NCBI GenBank assembly: GCA_964449155.1
Contig: CAYVBP010000002.1
Location: 1-64,000 of the forward strand
Source: CAIXLI01 sp964449155
Lineage (GTDB): Bacteria > Pseudomonadota > Alphaproteobacteria > UBA9219
Reading direction: 5' to 3'
Length of the DNA: 64,000 bases
The position numbers were made by a program, and so were the translations under genes. Positions 52,471 through 60,290 of the stretch are shown in pieces. A model generated the notes under the pieces. The model made no database searches. It worked only from the letters and a program-made list of their open reading frames with translations, and was not told the DNA's origin. Numbering within the stretch: the first letter of the stretch is position 1; each line of letters starts with the position of its first letter.

Positions 52471-54255
52471 TTACCGCTTAGACACTCGGCGCTTATCCAG
52501 ACGCTTGGGGCGTCCGGCAGCGTTGGTGGTTTGAAACTGTGCGATTAAAGCGTCCAGTTTGATTTGCCCCAAATCTCCCTCGTCGCGATCACGCAATGAG
52601 ACAAGATTGCCTTCGGCCTCTTTGCGACCAATCACAAGGATCTTTGGAATCTTCCTCATCTGCGCGTCGCGGATCTTGGCCTGCATGCGGTCGTTGCGGG
52701 CGTCGATCTCAACGCGGATTCCGGCAATGATCAAGGCTTCCTCGACATCACGGGCATAGTCCATCACGTCGTCCGTGATGGGAACGATAACCGCCTGAAC
52801 CGGCGCGAGCCAGAACGGGAAGGCGCCCGCATAATGTTCGATTAGGATTCCCATAAAGCGCTCGACGCTTCCGAAAAGCGCGCGATGCACCATCAAGGGG
52901 CGCTTGGCCGCACCATCGTCCGCGATGTATTCGAGTTCGAAGCGTTCCGAGAGGTTGAAGTCGAACTGGATGGTGCTGAGCTGCCATTGGCGGCCAAGCG
53001 CATCGTTGAGCTTCAGGTCGATTTTCGGGCCATAGAACGCGCCACCACCGAGGTCGTATTTGAACGAAAGACCGGCTTTCTCGACCGCTTTTTCAAGCGC
53101 CTTGGTCGCCAGCGCCCAATCATCGTCACCACCGATGCACTTGCCTTCGGGCTTGGTCGAAATATAGGCCGTGAAATCTTCAAGCCCGAAACTGCGCAGA
53201 ATATAAAGCGAGAATTCGAGTGCGCGCGAAATTTCGGCGTCAACCTGATCGGGGCGGCAGAAAATGTGCGCGTCGTCCTGCGTAAAGCCGCGCACGCGGG
53301 TCAGGCCATGCAATGCGCCGCTAAACTCGTAGCGATACACGGTTCCGAATTCGGCCAAGCGCAACGGCAATTCGCGATAGGAGCGCGGGCGGTTCTTATA
53401 AATGTGCATGTGGAACGGGCAATTCATCGGCTTGACGAAATATTCGTCTTCGTCGATTTTCATCGGGCGATACATGCTGTCGCGATAAAAACTGAGATGC
53501 CCCGAGGTCTCCCACAAATTGGCGCGTCCGATGTGCGGGGTATAGACAAGCTGATAGCCGTTCAGCAAATGCGATTCTTTGCTGAAGCTTTCAGCAATGT
53601 GCCGCACCATCGCGCCGTTCGGTTGCCAGAGGATAAGCCCTGCGCCCACCTGATCGTTAGTTGAAAAAAGCTCCAGCTGTTTGCCGAGCATGCGGTGATC
53701 GCGCTTTTTGGCTTCTTCGACGCGAAACAGATAAGCATCCAATTCAGCTTTGCTGGGCCACGCAGTTCCGTAAATGCGTTGAAGCATGGCTTTCGCGCTA
53801 TCGCCGCGCCAATAGGCACCTGCGATGCTGAGAAGCTTCACGCCATCTGCCGGTATCTCATCCGTGTTGGCCACATGGGGGCCTTTGCAAAGATCGGTGA
53901 ATCCACCTTGGGTGTAGGTAGAAAGTTTCAGTGTCTCGCCTTGCTTTTCGGCAAGATCGGCGATCATTTCAAGCTTATAGGGTTGATTGGCGAAAAGCTT
54001 GCGGGCTTCGGCAAGGGAAACTTCGTTGACCACGAAGGCGCTTTTCTTGGCGAGAAGCTCTTTCATTTTGGCTTCGATCGCTGCCAAATCCTCAGGCACC
54101 AAGGGGCTGGAAAGATCGAAATCATAGTAAAACCCGTCTTCGATGGCTGGGCCGATGGCGATTTTTGCATCGGGGAAAAGGCTTAAAACAGCTTCAGCCA
54201 TGACGTGCGAGGCCGAATGGCGAAGACGGTCGAGATCGGCGTTTTGTTCGGACAT
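52471..54255 (-). CDS. thrS: Threonyl-tRNA synthetase without TGS domain
   Basis: ThrRS charges tRNA-Thr. The protein is 594 residues starting MSEQNADLDRLRHSASHVMAEA, so the N-terminal TGS domain of most bacterial ThrRS is missing and the chain begins at the editing domain (HSASHVMAEA, with later YWRGDSAKAMLQRIYG). The class II core follows: KPMNCPFHMHIYK with the zinc cysteine, GAFYGPKIDLKLNDALGR, and motif 3 MVHRALFGSVERFMGILIEHY. It ends with the anticodon domain. The start is fixed by AAGGAG seven bases before the ATG at 54255; the in-frame upstream residues do not resemble TGS. Confidence 0.93.
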   Translation of the reverse strand: MSEQNADLDRLRHSASHVMAEAVLSLFPDAKIAIGPAIEDGFYYDFDLSSPLVPEDLAAIEAKMKELLAKKSAFVVNEVSLAEARKLFANQPYKLEMIADLAEKQGETLKLSTYTQGGFTDLCKGPHVANTDEIPADGVKLLSIAGAYWRGDSAKAMLQRIYGTAWPSKAELDAYLFRVEEAKKRDHRMLGKQLELFSTNDQVGAGLILWQPNGAMVRHIAESFSKESHLLNGYQLVYTPHIGRANLWETSGHLSFYRDSMYRPMKIDEDEYFVKPMNCPFHMHIYKNRPRSYRELPLRLAEFGTVYRYEFSGALHGLTRVRGFTQDDAHIFCRPDQVDAEISRALEFSLYILRSFGLEDFTAYISTKPEGKCIGGDDDWALATKALEKAVEKAGLSFKYDLGGGAFYGPKIDLKLNDALGRQWQLSTIQFDFNLSERFELEYIADDGAAKRPLMVHRALFGSVERFMGILIEHYAGAFPFWLAPVQAVIVPITDDVMDYARDVEEALIIAGIRVEIDARNDRMQAKIRDAQMRKIPKILVIGRKEAEGNLVSLRDRDEGDLGQIKLDALIAQFQTTNAAGRPKRLDKRRVSKR

Positions 54256-54620
54256 TTTTATCTCCTTAACAGCGCCGGATCGGCCTTGCGTTCCGGCAAA
54301 ATAATAAAGGATCGTCACCAACCGTCCGATAAGGACGGTGGAAGATCGGTCAGCAATGTGTTGGGAAAGCCCGTGTGCGGGCGCAGAAATATGTGACGGC
54401 CCTAGGCCGTCGTCGTGCACGTGTGCGTCGTTCGAATAATGAAGGCGGTAAAGTTTTTCATCGTTTGATGAGAATGACACAAAAGAAATTTGCTTGCAAT
54501 CCCCTCTTTCTTTCCGCGCTTTTACGGGCCTCACAACAGAACCTTGACAAAGAACACGCCCAAGACGATTATGAACGCCTGTTCATAAGTGGGATTGATG
54601 GCGTTGAAAGGATCTTGGAC
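54256..54620. other. Divergent region with three hairpins between thrS and the redox operon
   Basis: A 365-base region with perfect hairpins at 54321-54339 (ACCGTCC / GGACGGT), 54369-54382 (GCCCG / CGGGC) and 54395-54411 (GACGGCC / GGCCGTC). They could be a thrS leader on the minus strand or terminator-like elements, but none is followed by a clear T run. No T-box consensus was seen. An open frame across the region runs into the thioredoxin-like gene and is not regarded as coding. Confidence 0.4.
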
Positions 54621-55298
54621 ATGAGGAAGTCGTCTTTCAGGCGCGTTCTTGTCTGGACGTGTTTGGCATTTATTTTTTCGGTTGGTGGCGGACAGGCGTC
54701 GGAACCACTGGCATCAAACGTTACGAAGCCCTTGATGAGCGATGTGACTTCTTTCGTCTATTTTACCGGTATTGGCTGTCCCCATTGCGCGAATGTCGAT
54801 CCTGTTTTGCTGAAACAGAAAATTCGGCAAGGCAATCTGCTGGTCATCGAATACGAGATTTACCGCGACAACGCGAACGCTCCGCTTTTGATGGCCTATG
54901 ACAAGCAATTTGATACAGGCCTTGGCGTGCCGATGGTTGTAACCGAAGGCAAGAAAGGTGGCGCGGTCGTTGGCGACACACCTATTCTGGAATCGCTGGA
55001 TTCGCTGATCGCTAAGCACAAAGGCAACGGTGTCGTTTTGCCCACCGGCGCACAGCTCTTTGTGGCCCTGACCTTAACAGATTTACCGCGTCTGCCTAAA
55101 ATCTGGTTCAAGAACCGCGCGGCTGTCCGCAAAGATATGGCGTCAAAGGAAAACGATGCGATCAAGGCATTTGTGGTTGATGGAACGGAGCCGCAAGGTT
55201 GCGCGCCTTCTGCCGAAAAAGAGGTCGCCCTATCGGACGACAAGGTTGTTTTTGCCAAGGCTTGTGCCTTCAACGGTTGGCTTTTGCTGCGTGATTAA
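54621..55298 (+). CDS. Exported thioredoxin-like protein with CPHC motif
   Basis: The 225-residue protein has a signal sequence (VLVWTCLAFIFSVGGGQASE) and a thioredoxin-fold region with CPHC at 53-56 (FTGIGCPHCANVDP), the redox pair of DsbA/DsbG-like proteins. A later VPMVVTEGKKGG contains the expected cis-proline. A C-terminal extension holds two more cysteines. It sits 11 bases before a CcdA/DsbD-like membrane gene, which would supply or remove electrons across the membrane. The client proteins are unknown. The ATG at 54621 fits the signal peptide. Confidence 0.8.
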   Translation: MRKSSFRRVLVWTCLAFIFSVGGGQASEPLASNVTKPLMSDVTSFVYFTGIGCPHCANVDPVLLKQKIRQGNLLVIEYEIYRDNANAPLLMAYDKQFDTGLGVPMVVTEGKKGGAVVGDTPILESLDSLIAKHKGNGVVLPTGAQLFVALTLTDLPRLPKIWFKNRAAVRKDMASKENDAIKAFVVDGTEPQGCAPSAEKEVALSDDKVVFAKACAFNGWLLLRD

Positions 55299-55309
55299 GG
55301 GAGGTTGTA

Positions 55310-56008
55310 GTGGAAGAAGTCTCTTTAGGAAAAGTTATATCTCTGGCACTTGTTGATGCTGTGAACCCCTGCGAGTTTGCGGTGCTCACGATGCTGCTGG
55401 TTTCAATCATCGCCTATAATCCGCACAAGAAAGCGAACATCATCTGGGCTGGGCTTTCGTTTAGCTTGGCCGTGTTCATCATGTATCTGATCTACGGCTT
55501 GTTTATTATTAAGTCCTTCCAACTCGTGCAGGGGATCACATGGATACGCCCGTTCCTGTATAAGGGGCTTGGCGGCGTTGCGGTCATCTTGGGCGCGCTT
55601 CAGATCAAGGATTTCTTCGCCTACAAAGTCGGCAGTTTTGGCACAGAAATGCCCGTCAGTTGGCGGCCCAAGGTCAAGGCGCTGATCGCAAAAGTTACGT
55701 CGCCTGCGGGAGCTTTTGTCGTCGGCCTTTTGGTCACGCTGTTTCTTCTGCCTTGCACCATCGGCCCCTACATCATCATGGGCGGGTTGTTGTCGGTCAT
55801 GGACATCATCAAAACTTTGCCGACATTGCTTCTCTATAACGTGATCTTCATCTCGCCGATGTTGCTGATCACGTTGGTGGTTTATATGGGCCTCAGCCGC
55901 GTTGAAGATGTGCAGGATTGGAAGGATAAAAACATCCGTTATCTGCATCTGATCGCAGGGCTGCTGATCCTCGGCCTCGGCGTCGCTATGATCGGGGAAT
56001 GGATCTAA
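55310..56008 (+). CDS. CcdA/DsbD-like transmembrane electron-transfer protein
   Basis: The 232-residue protein has about six spans and one cysteine in each of two helices: DAVNPCEFAVL (C21) and LFLLPCTIGPYIIMGG (about C146). This pattern belongs to the CcdA/DsbD membrane domain, which passes reducing equivalents from cytoplasmic thioredoxin to a periplasmic partner, here presumably the CPHC protein just upstream. The start is GTG with GGGAGG in front. It is followed by the DUF134 gene after 3 bases. Confidence 0.85.
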   Translation: MEEVSLGKVISLALVDAVNPCEFAVLTMLLVSIIAYNPHKKANIIWAGLSFSLAVFIMYLIYGLFIIKSFQLVQGITWIRPFLYKGLGGVAVILGALQIKDFFAYKVGSFGTEMPVSWRPKVKALIAKVTSPAGAFVVGLLVTLFLLPCTIGPYIIMGGLLSVMDIIKTLPTLLLYNVIFISPMLLITLVVYMGLSRVEDVQDWKDKNIRYLHLIAGLLILGLGVAMIGEWI

Positions 56009-56011
56009 ATC

Positions 56012-56335
56012 ATGCGCCCGCGCAAATGCCGTCTTGTTCGCTCAAGCCCGATGGCGCGTTTCTTCAAGCCGCGCGGGATCCCTCTGTGCGATCTGGAAGT
56101 CGTCAAGCTGAAGGACGAGGAATACGAAGCCCTGCATCTGTCCGACTATAAAAACATGGAGCAGATCGACGCGGCAAAGTTGATGGGCATCTCGCGCCCG
56201 ACTTTCTCGCGCATTCTCTCCAGCGCACGCAAGGCCATCGCCAAGGCCATTATCGAGGGCGGTGCATTGGAAATCGAAGGCGGCGACTTTGAGCGCATTG
56301 AACCGCCCACAACATGCAAAGGAAAAAAGAAATGA
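56012..56335 (+). CDS. DUF134 (UPF0251) helix-turn-helix protein
   Basis: The 107-residue protein matches DUF134. It begins RPRKCRLVRSSPMARFFKPRG, then LKDEEYEALHLSDYKNM, and the sigma-region-4-like helix-turn-helix (EQIDAAKLMGISRPTFSRILSSARKAIAKAI). The family is predicted to bind DNA and is nearly always beside NifX-type and MinD-ferredoxin genes, as here, so it is probably the local regulator or a cluster partner. It overlaps the next gene by ATGA. Confidence 0.9.
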   Translation: MRPRKCRLVRSSPMARFFKPRGIPLCDLEVVKLKDEEYEALHLSDYKNMEQIDAAKLMGISRPTFSRILSSARKAIAKAIIEGGALEIEGGDFERIEPPTTCKGKKK

Positions 56336-56670
56336 AGATTGCTTTCTCAACAACCGGCACGGATTTATCCGCACCGATGGATCCGCGCTTCGGACGCGCC
56401 GCGTTCTTCTTGGTCTATGACACAGAAACAAAAGCGGTCGAAGCGATCAAAAACGCTTATGCTGACGCAGGCCAAGGCGCGGGCATCAAGGCAGCGGAAA
56501 CCATCGTCAAAGCCGGAGCCAAAGTTCTGGTGACTGGCGATTGCGGCCCGAAGGCATTCAATGCGTTGAAGCAAGCGCACGTCAAAATCTATTCGGCCAA
56601 AAATGTTTCTGTGGCCGACGCCTTGGCGGCATTTGAAGCTGAAAAACTGACGGAAATCACGGCGGCATGA
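56332..56670 (+). CDS. NifX/NifB-C-like cofactor-binding domain protein (PF02579 type)
   Basis: A 112-residue single domain beginning KIAFSTTGTDLSAPMDPRFGRAAFFLVYD, which belongs to the dinitrogenase iron-molybdenum cofactor biosynthesis family. Members bind Fe-S or Fe-Mo clusters and pass them on. No nitrogenase genes are in the window. Overlaps on both sides (ATGA) show it is part of the operon. A second such gene ends the operon. Confidence 0.9.
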   Translation: MKIAFSTTGTDLSAPMDPRFGRAAFFLVYDTETKAVEAIKNAYADAGQGAGIKAAETIVKAGAKVLVTGDCGPKAFNALKQAHVKIYSAKNVSVADALAAFEAEKLTEITAA

Positions 56671-57497
56671 AGATCGCCATCGCATCCGGTAAAGGCGGGA
56701 CGGGGAAAACGACGCTGGCCATCAATCTGGCTTTGGCAGCGAAAAGCCCCGTCCATCTGTTGGATTGCGATGTGGAAGCGCCGAACGCGCATTTGTTTTT
56801 GCGGGGCGATCTTGTCCGCCAGCGCATTGTGACAATCCCTGTGCCTGAGGTCGATGAGGCCAAATGCGATGGCTGCGGCAGGTGCAGCGATTTTTGCGCC
56901 TTTAACGCCATCGTCTCTTTCGGAACTGTTCCGGTGATCTCGCATGAGATGTGCCACGGCTGCGGTGGCTGCATGCGTATCTGCCCGCAAAAGGCCATAC
57001 ATGAAATCGACAAACGGATCGGCGTCGTCGAAACCTTTTTGTGCGGCGCGATCACGCTTGTACAAGGCAAACTCGATATTGGCGTTGCGCTAGCTCCACC
57101 GCTTATCCGCGCCGTCAAAGAAGAAGCGCAAGGCGATCTTGTCATCATTGACGCACCGCCCGGAACCTCTTGTCCCGTTATCGCCACGTTGCGCGAGGCT
57201 GATTTTGTCGTGTTGGTGACCGAGCCGACGCCCTTTGGATTGAACGATCTTCGCCTTGCCGTGGACGTGGTGCGCGAACTTGGTTTGCCTTTCGGTGTCG
57301 TCATCAATCGCGCCGAAGAGAAAGACGTGCTTGTTCGCCCCTATCTTGAAGCCGAGAAGATCGCGCTTCTGGCCACAATCCCCGATGACCGCCGTATTGC
57401 CGAGACTTACGCCAAAGGACAGACAATCATCGACGCCTTGCCAGAATACGAGGAGCTTTTTTTGAGGTTTCTGCAAAGAATCCGCGAGGCCGCATGA
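56667..57497 (+). CDS. MinD-superfamily ATPase with inserted ferredoxin domain (1)
   Basis: The 276-residue protein has a deviant Walker A, GKGGTGKT (8-15), a switch DCDVEAPN, and an inserted two-cluster ferredoxin. The ferredoxin cysteines are C67/C70/C73/C77 (CDGCGRCSDFC) and C96/C99/C102/C106 (CHGCGGCMRICP). IIDAPPGTSCPV and VTEPTPFGLNDL follow, as in the Mrp/NBP35 group. Such proteins are thought to carry or assemble Fe-S clusters with ATP hydrolysis. They are more typical of anaerobes and archaea than of alphaproteobacteria, which suggests transfer. The pair with the next gene is characteristic. Confidence 0.9.
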   Translation: MKIAIASGKGGTGKTTLAINLALAAKSPVHLLDCDVEAPNAHLFLRGDLVRQRIVTIPVPEVDEAKCDGCGRCSDFCAFNAIVSFGTVPVISHEMCHGCGGCMRICPQKAIHEIDKRIGVVETFLCGAITLVQGKLDIGVALAPPLIRAVKEEAQGDLVIIDAPPGTSCPVIATLREADFVVLVTEPTPFGLNDLRLAVDVVRELGLPFGVVINRAEEKDVLVRPYLEAEKIALLATIPDDRRIAETYAKGQTIIDALPEYEELFLRFLQRIREAA

Positions 57498-58375
57498 AAG
57501 AGATCGTCATCATCAGCGGCAAAGGCGGAACAGGCAAGACGAGCCTAACAGCCAGCTTCGCGCTCCTCGCGCAAAACGCTGTTCTTGCAGATTGCGACGT
57601 GGACGCGGCGGATTTGTATCTAATCCTCACACCGGACGTTAAAGAACAACACGAATTCTGGAGCGGCGTCGAAGCGATCATTGATCCCGCGCTTTGCACC
57701 AACTGCGGCGCGTGTCTGAATCTGTGCCGATTTGATGCGATCAAGGAAACGAACGGCGCGTTCGCTATCGACCCGACTGCTTGCGAAGGCTGTGGCGTTT
57801 GCGCCCGTTTTTGCCCACGAGGTGCCGTTCGGCTTGAAAAACGCCTGTGCGGTGCATGGATGGTATCGGCTACGCGCGCGGGACCGATGGTTCATGCAAG
57901 ACTTGGCATCGCTGCGGAAAATTCCGGCAGGCTGGTTTCGACGGTGCGACAGGAAGCGCGACGCGTGGCTGAAGAAACAAAACGCGACATGATCCTGATC
58001 GACGGCCCGCCCGGAATCGGTTGTCCTGTGATAGCCTCGATCTCCGGCGCGAACGCTGCGCTGATCGTGACCGAGCCAACGCCGAGTGGCGAGCAGGATC
58101 TTTTGCGGGCGTTGGAACTGACGCGGCATTTCAAGGTTCCTGCTTTCATTTGCGTCAACAAATGGGATATTGCGCCCGAAAAAGCCGAGCAGATCGAAAA
58201 GCAAGCCTTAGCAAACGGCGCGCTCATCTTGGGCCGCATTCGCTATGACAAAGGTGTCACGCAAGCGCAAAAACAGGCAAAGGCCGTGATCGAAACCGAT
58301 ACGCCCTCAGCTTCCGACATCAAAGACCTGTGGAAGCACTTTCAACAACAAATGGAAAAGGAAAAACAACCATGA
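57494..58375 (+). CDS. MinD-superfamily ATPase with inserted ferredoxin domain (2)
   Basis: The 293-residue paralogue of the preceding gene has GKGGTGKT (9-16), DCDVDAADL, and ferredoxin cysteines C68/C71/C74/C78 (CTNCGACLNLC) and C97/C100/C103/C107 (CEGCGVCARFCP). ILIDGPPGIGCPV and VTEPTPSGEQDL follow. The two ATPases probably work as a heterodimer, inferred from their constant pairing and overlap. The stop overlaps the second NifX-like gene by ATGA. Confidence 0.9.
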   Translation: MKEIVIISGKGGTGKTSLTASFALLAQNAVLADCDVDAADLYLILTPDVKEQHEFWSGVEAIIDPALCTNCGACLNLCRFDAIKETNGAFAIDPTACEGCGVCARFCPRGAVRLEKRLCGAWMVSATRAGPMVHARLGIAAENSGRLVSTVRQEARRVAEETKRDMILIDGPPGIGCPVIASISGANAALIVTEPTPSGEQDLLRALELTRHFKVPAFICVNKWDIAPEKAEQIEKQALANGALILGRIRYDKGVTQAQKQAKAVIETDTPSASDIKDLWKHFQQQMEKEKQP

Positions 58376-58707
58376 TGATCGCCATCCCCCTCGAAGACGG
58401 AAAACTCTGCCCACATTTTGGCCATTGCGCGAAATTTGCTCTGATCCAGACAGACGATAAAAACGCCATCACCGCGCGACGCGACATCAATGCCCCGCCG
58501 CACGAGCCGGGCCTATTGCCAACTTGGCTTCATGAGCGCGGCGTCAACCTCATCCTATGCGGCGGCATGGGGCCGCGCGCGCTCGAATTATTCGCACAAA
58601 AAGACATCAAAGTCATTACAGGTGCTCCCGTCGATGCACCAGAAGTTCTTGTTGCGGCTCATTTTGCCGGAACTTTGCAAACGGCTCCGAATAGCTGTGA
58701 TCATTAA
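58372..58707 (+). CDS. NifX/NifB-C-like cofactor-binding domain protein (second copy)
   Basis: The 111-residue protein begins MMIAIPLEDGKLCPHFGHCAKFALIQ, contains RGVNLILCGGMGPRALELF, and ends with a short Cys-His tail. It belongs to the same family as the gene at 56332 but is only distantly similar to it. Two cysteines (LCPHFGHC) near the N-terminus could bind a cluster. It closes the seven-gene operon. Confidence 0.88.
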   Translation: MMIAIPLEDGKLCPHFGHCAKFALIQTDDKNAITARRDINAPPHEPGLLPTWLHERGVNLILCGGMGPRALELFAQKDIKVITGAPVDAPEVLVAAHFAGTLQTAPNSCDH

Positions 58708-58778
58708 TTGCTTGAATGTTCATAAGAAACCTAGAAGATGAGTAAAGGTTTCTGCGGTAGGATCAGAGAGGTTTTACG

Positions 58779-59243
58779 ATGTCTTTTTTGCGCCTTTTAA
58801 TTCTGCCTGTTTTCTGCGCATTTTGCTGGGGGTTGCTGCTGCCTCAATCAGTAAACGCGGAGGATCGCCCCGCTATTGTTTCCCAAGAATCTGTGCCGAC
58901 GATTAACGCTCAGGATTTACAGCGTCTTCTTAAAAAGAAGAAAGCCGTTTTTCTTTTGGATGTTCGCCAGCCGGAAGAATATGAAACGGGGCACATTCAA
59001 GGCGCAAAGCTTATGCCTCTTGGCTCAATCCCTGATCATTTTAATGAACTGTCCAAGACAAAAAAGATCGTTGTTTATTGTAAGTCAGGGCGGCGAAGCG
59101 CTCAGGCGATGTCCCTTTTGCAGGCGAAGGGATTTTCCAACGTTGTCAGTCTTTCTGGAGGCTTTCAGGCGTGGTCTTCGTTTCAGGACACAAAGAAAGA
59201 AATGCGCGTCTGCGCGCTTTCAACAGGATGCCAAAACAGATAG
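58779..59243 (+). CDS. Exported rhodanese-like sulfurtransferase
   Basis: The 154-residue protein has a signal peptide (LLILPVFCAFCWGLLLPQSVNA) and a rhodanese domain: LLDVRQPEEYETGHIQGA and the catalytic loop VVYCKSGRRS with C101. It moves sulfane sulfur in the periplasm. It lies 72 bases after the Fe-S/redox operon on the same strand and may join it functionally. Two further cysteines near the C-terminus (VCALSTGC) are unusual and could take part in persulfide or disulfide chemistry. Confidence 0.85.
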   Translation: MSFLRLLILPVFCAFCWGLLLPQSVNAEDRPAIVSQESVPTINAQDLQRLLKKKKAVFLLDVRQPEEYETGHIQGAKLMPLGSIPDHFNELSKTKKIVVYCKSGRRSAQAMSLLQAKGFSNVVSLSGGFQAWSSFQDTKKEMRVCALSTGCQNR

Positions 59244-59497
59244 GGCTTTTAGTTCTTCTTTCTTAACCCCGCGCTGAAGCTTCCCCTGCAGCCCAAAAGG
59301 ACTGAGCCAAGACAAATGAGGGCGCAGAGAAGGACGACGACCGGCCCTGACGGCGTGTTGGTGTGGAAAGAAAGCAGCAGGCCATCCGCTGGGTTCGCGT
59401 CTGCAAACGGTGGTATCGGAACCGCGATGGCCCACCCGCTGAAGAAGGGCTTTGGACGCAAGTGAAAGGCGTCTGCGGTATGATAATTGCGTTGATA
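59244..59497. other. Intergenic between rhodanese and response regulator
   Basis: About 250 bases. A hydrophobic minus-strand frame (59249-59461) could encode a 70-residue membrane peptide, but it has no supporting ribosome-binding site and no recognisable family, so it is not called. Confidence 0.35.
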
Positions 59498-60289
59498 TTA
59501 TAATCGAGGAATATTGAGCCAGCAAAAGCCGCGTCCACACTCGATAAAATCATGCCATTGATATGGCGATTTGGCGAAAGCCTTGCCAATAGTGTTTACG
59601 TTCGCTGAAAACTTTGCGTACTCAAGCAAATCTTTCGTTCGTATTTTGGGCTTATCTGATGCCCACGCATCATAAAGCTTGCGAACCAGTGCTGCCTGAC
59701 GAGGCCCGTTAAAAACGTACTCCTTCGTTCCAATTACGAGTTGATCGCCGCTAGGGGAGCAAACAACCTCGACATGGGACGTGGCAGAGCTGAAGTCGCA
59801 TGGAACAGCGAGCTTGGCATTAATGGCCGCACAATCAGCGTGATTTTTACGTCCGCAGTCGGCAAGATCCCTGCGAATGATGTCTTCCATTTGATCATCA
59901 TCAAGGCTTAAGGGTTTCCTTTTAAAGCTGGTCGCCCCCAGCTTGATCGCGTGCATGATGCTGTCATGATCTTTAGCTTGCCCACTGACCACGATGATCG
60001 GAAGCAAATGGGCGATGGTTTTGTTTTGATGAAAATGGGGATACTTCTCCCGAACTTTTTCTATGAACGACATGCCCGACTCGACGCGCGCGCTAAGCGC
60101 CTTGGTATCCGACTTGATGTGCAGGTCGAGCAGAATGTAGCAGAAATGTTGACGATCAAGCGCTTCAAGGCCTTCCGCCTTTGTCGCGGCGACAACGGCA
60201 TCGTGATCCATTGCACGAAGAAGATCGACCATCTCCGCAGCCATGTCATCATCATCCTCGACGATCAAAGCTATATGGCGTTCGCTCAC
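59498..60289 (-). CDS. Response regulator with unrecognised C-terminal domain
   Basis: The 263-residue protein has a receiver domain at residues 1-140 with acid pair D12/D13, phospho-acceptor D55 (YILLDLH), an unusual insertion before the alpha3 region (SDTKALSARVESG), and the conserved Lys in SFKRKPLS. The C-terminal 110 residues (from GTKEYVFNGPRQAALVRKLYDAW to the end) have a winged-helix-like pattern I cannot place. The GTG start at 60289 is set by GGAGG six bases upstream, one base past the kinase stop, so kinase and regulator are coupled. Confidence 0.8.
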   Translation of the reverse strand: MSERHIALIVEDDDDMAAEMVDLLRAMDHDAVVAATKAEGLEALDRQHFCYILLDLHIKSDTKALSARVESGMSFIEKVREKYPHFHQNKTIAHLLPIIVVSGQAKDHDSIMHAIKLGATSFKRKPLSLDDDQMEDIIRRDLADCGRKNHADCAAINAKLAVPCDFSSATSHVEVVCSPSGDQLVIGTKEYVFNGPRQAALVRKLYDAWASDKPKIRTKDLLEYAKFSANVNTIGKAFAKSPYQWHDFIECGRGFCWLNIPRL

Positions 60290-60290
60290 G

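Noticed and set aside
54375..54620. N-terminal extension of the thioredoxin-like gene
   Set aside because: The extension is low-quality coding sequence over hairpins; the signal peptide begins at the ATG at 54621.
59249..59461. 70-residue hydrophobic minus-strand ORF after the response regulator
   Set aside because: No ribosome-binding site, no family resemblance, and it overlaps several other equally long open frames.
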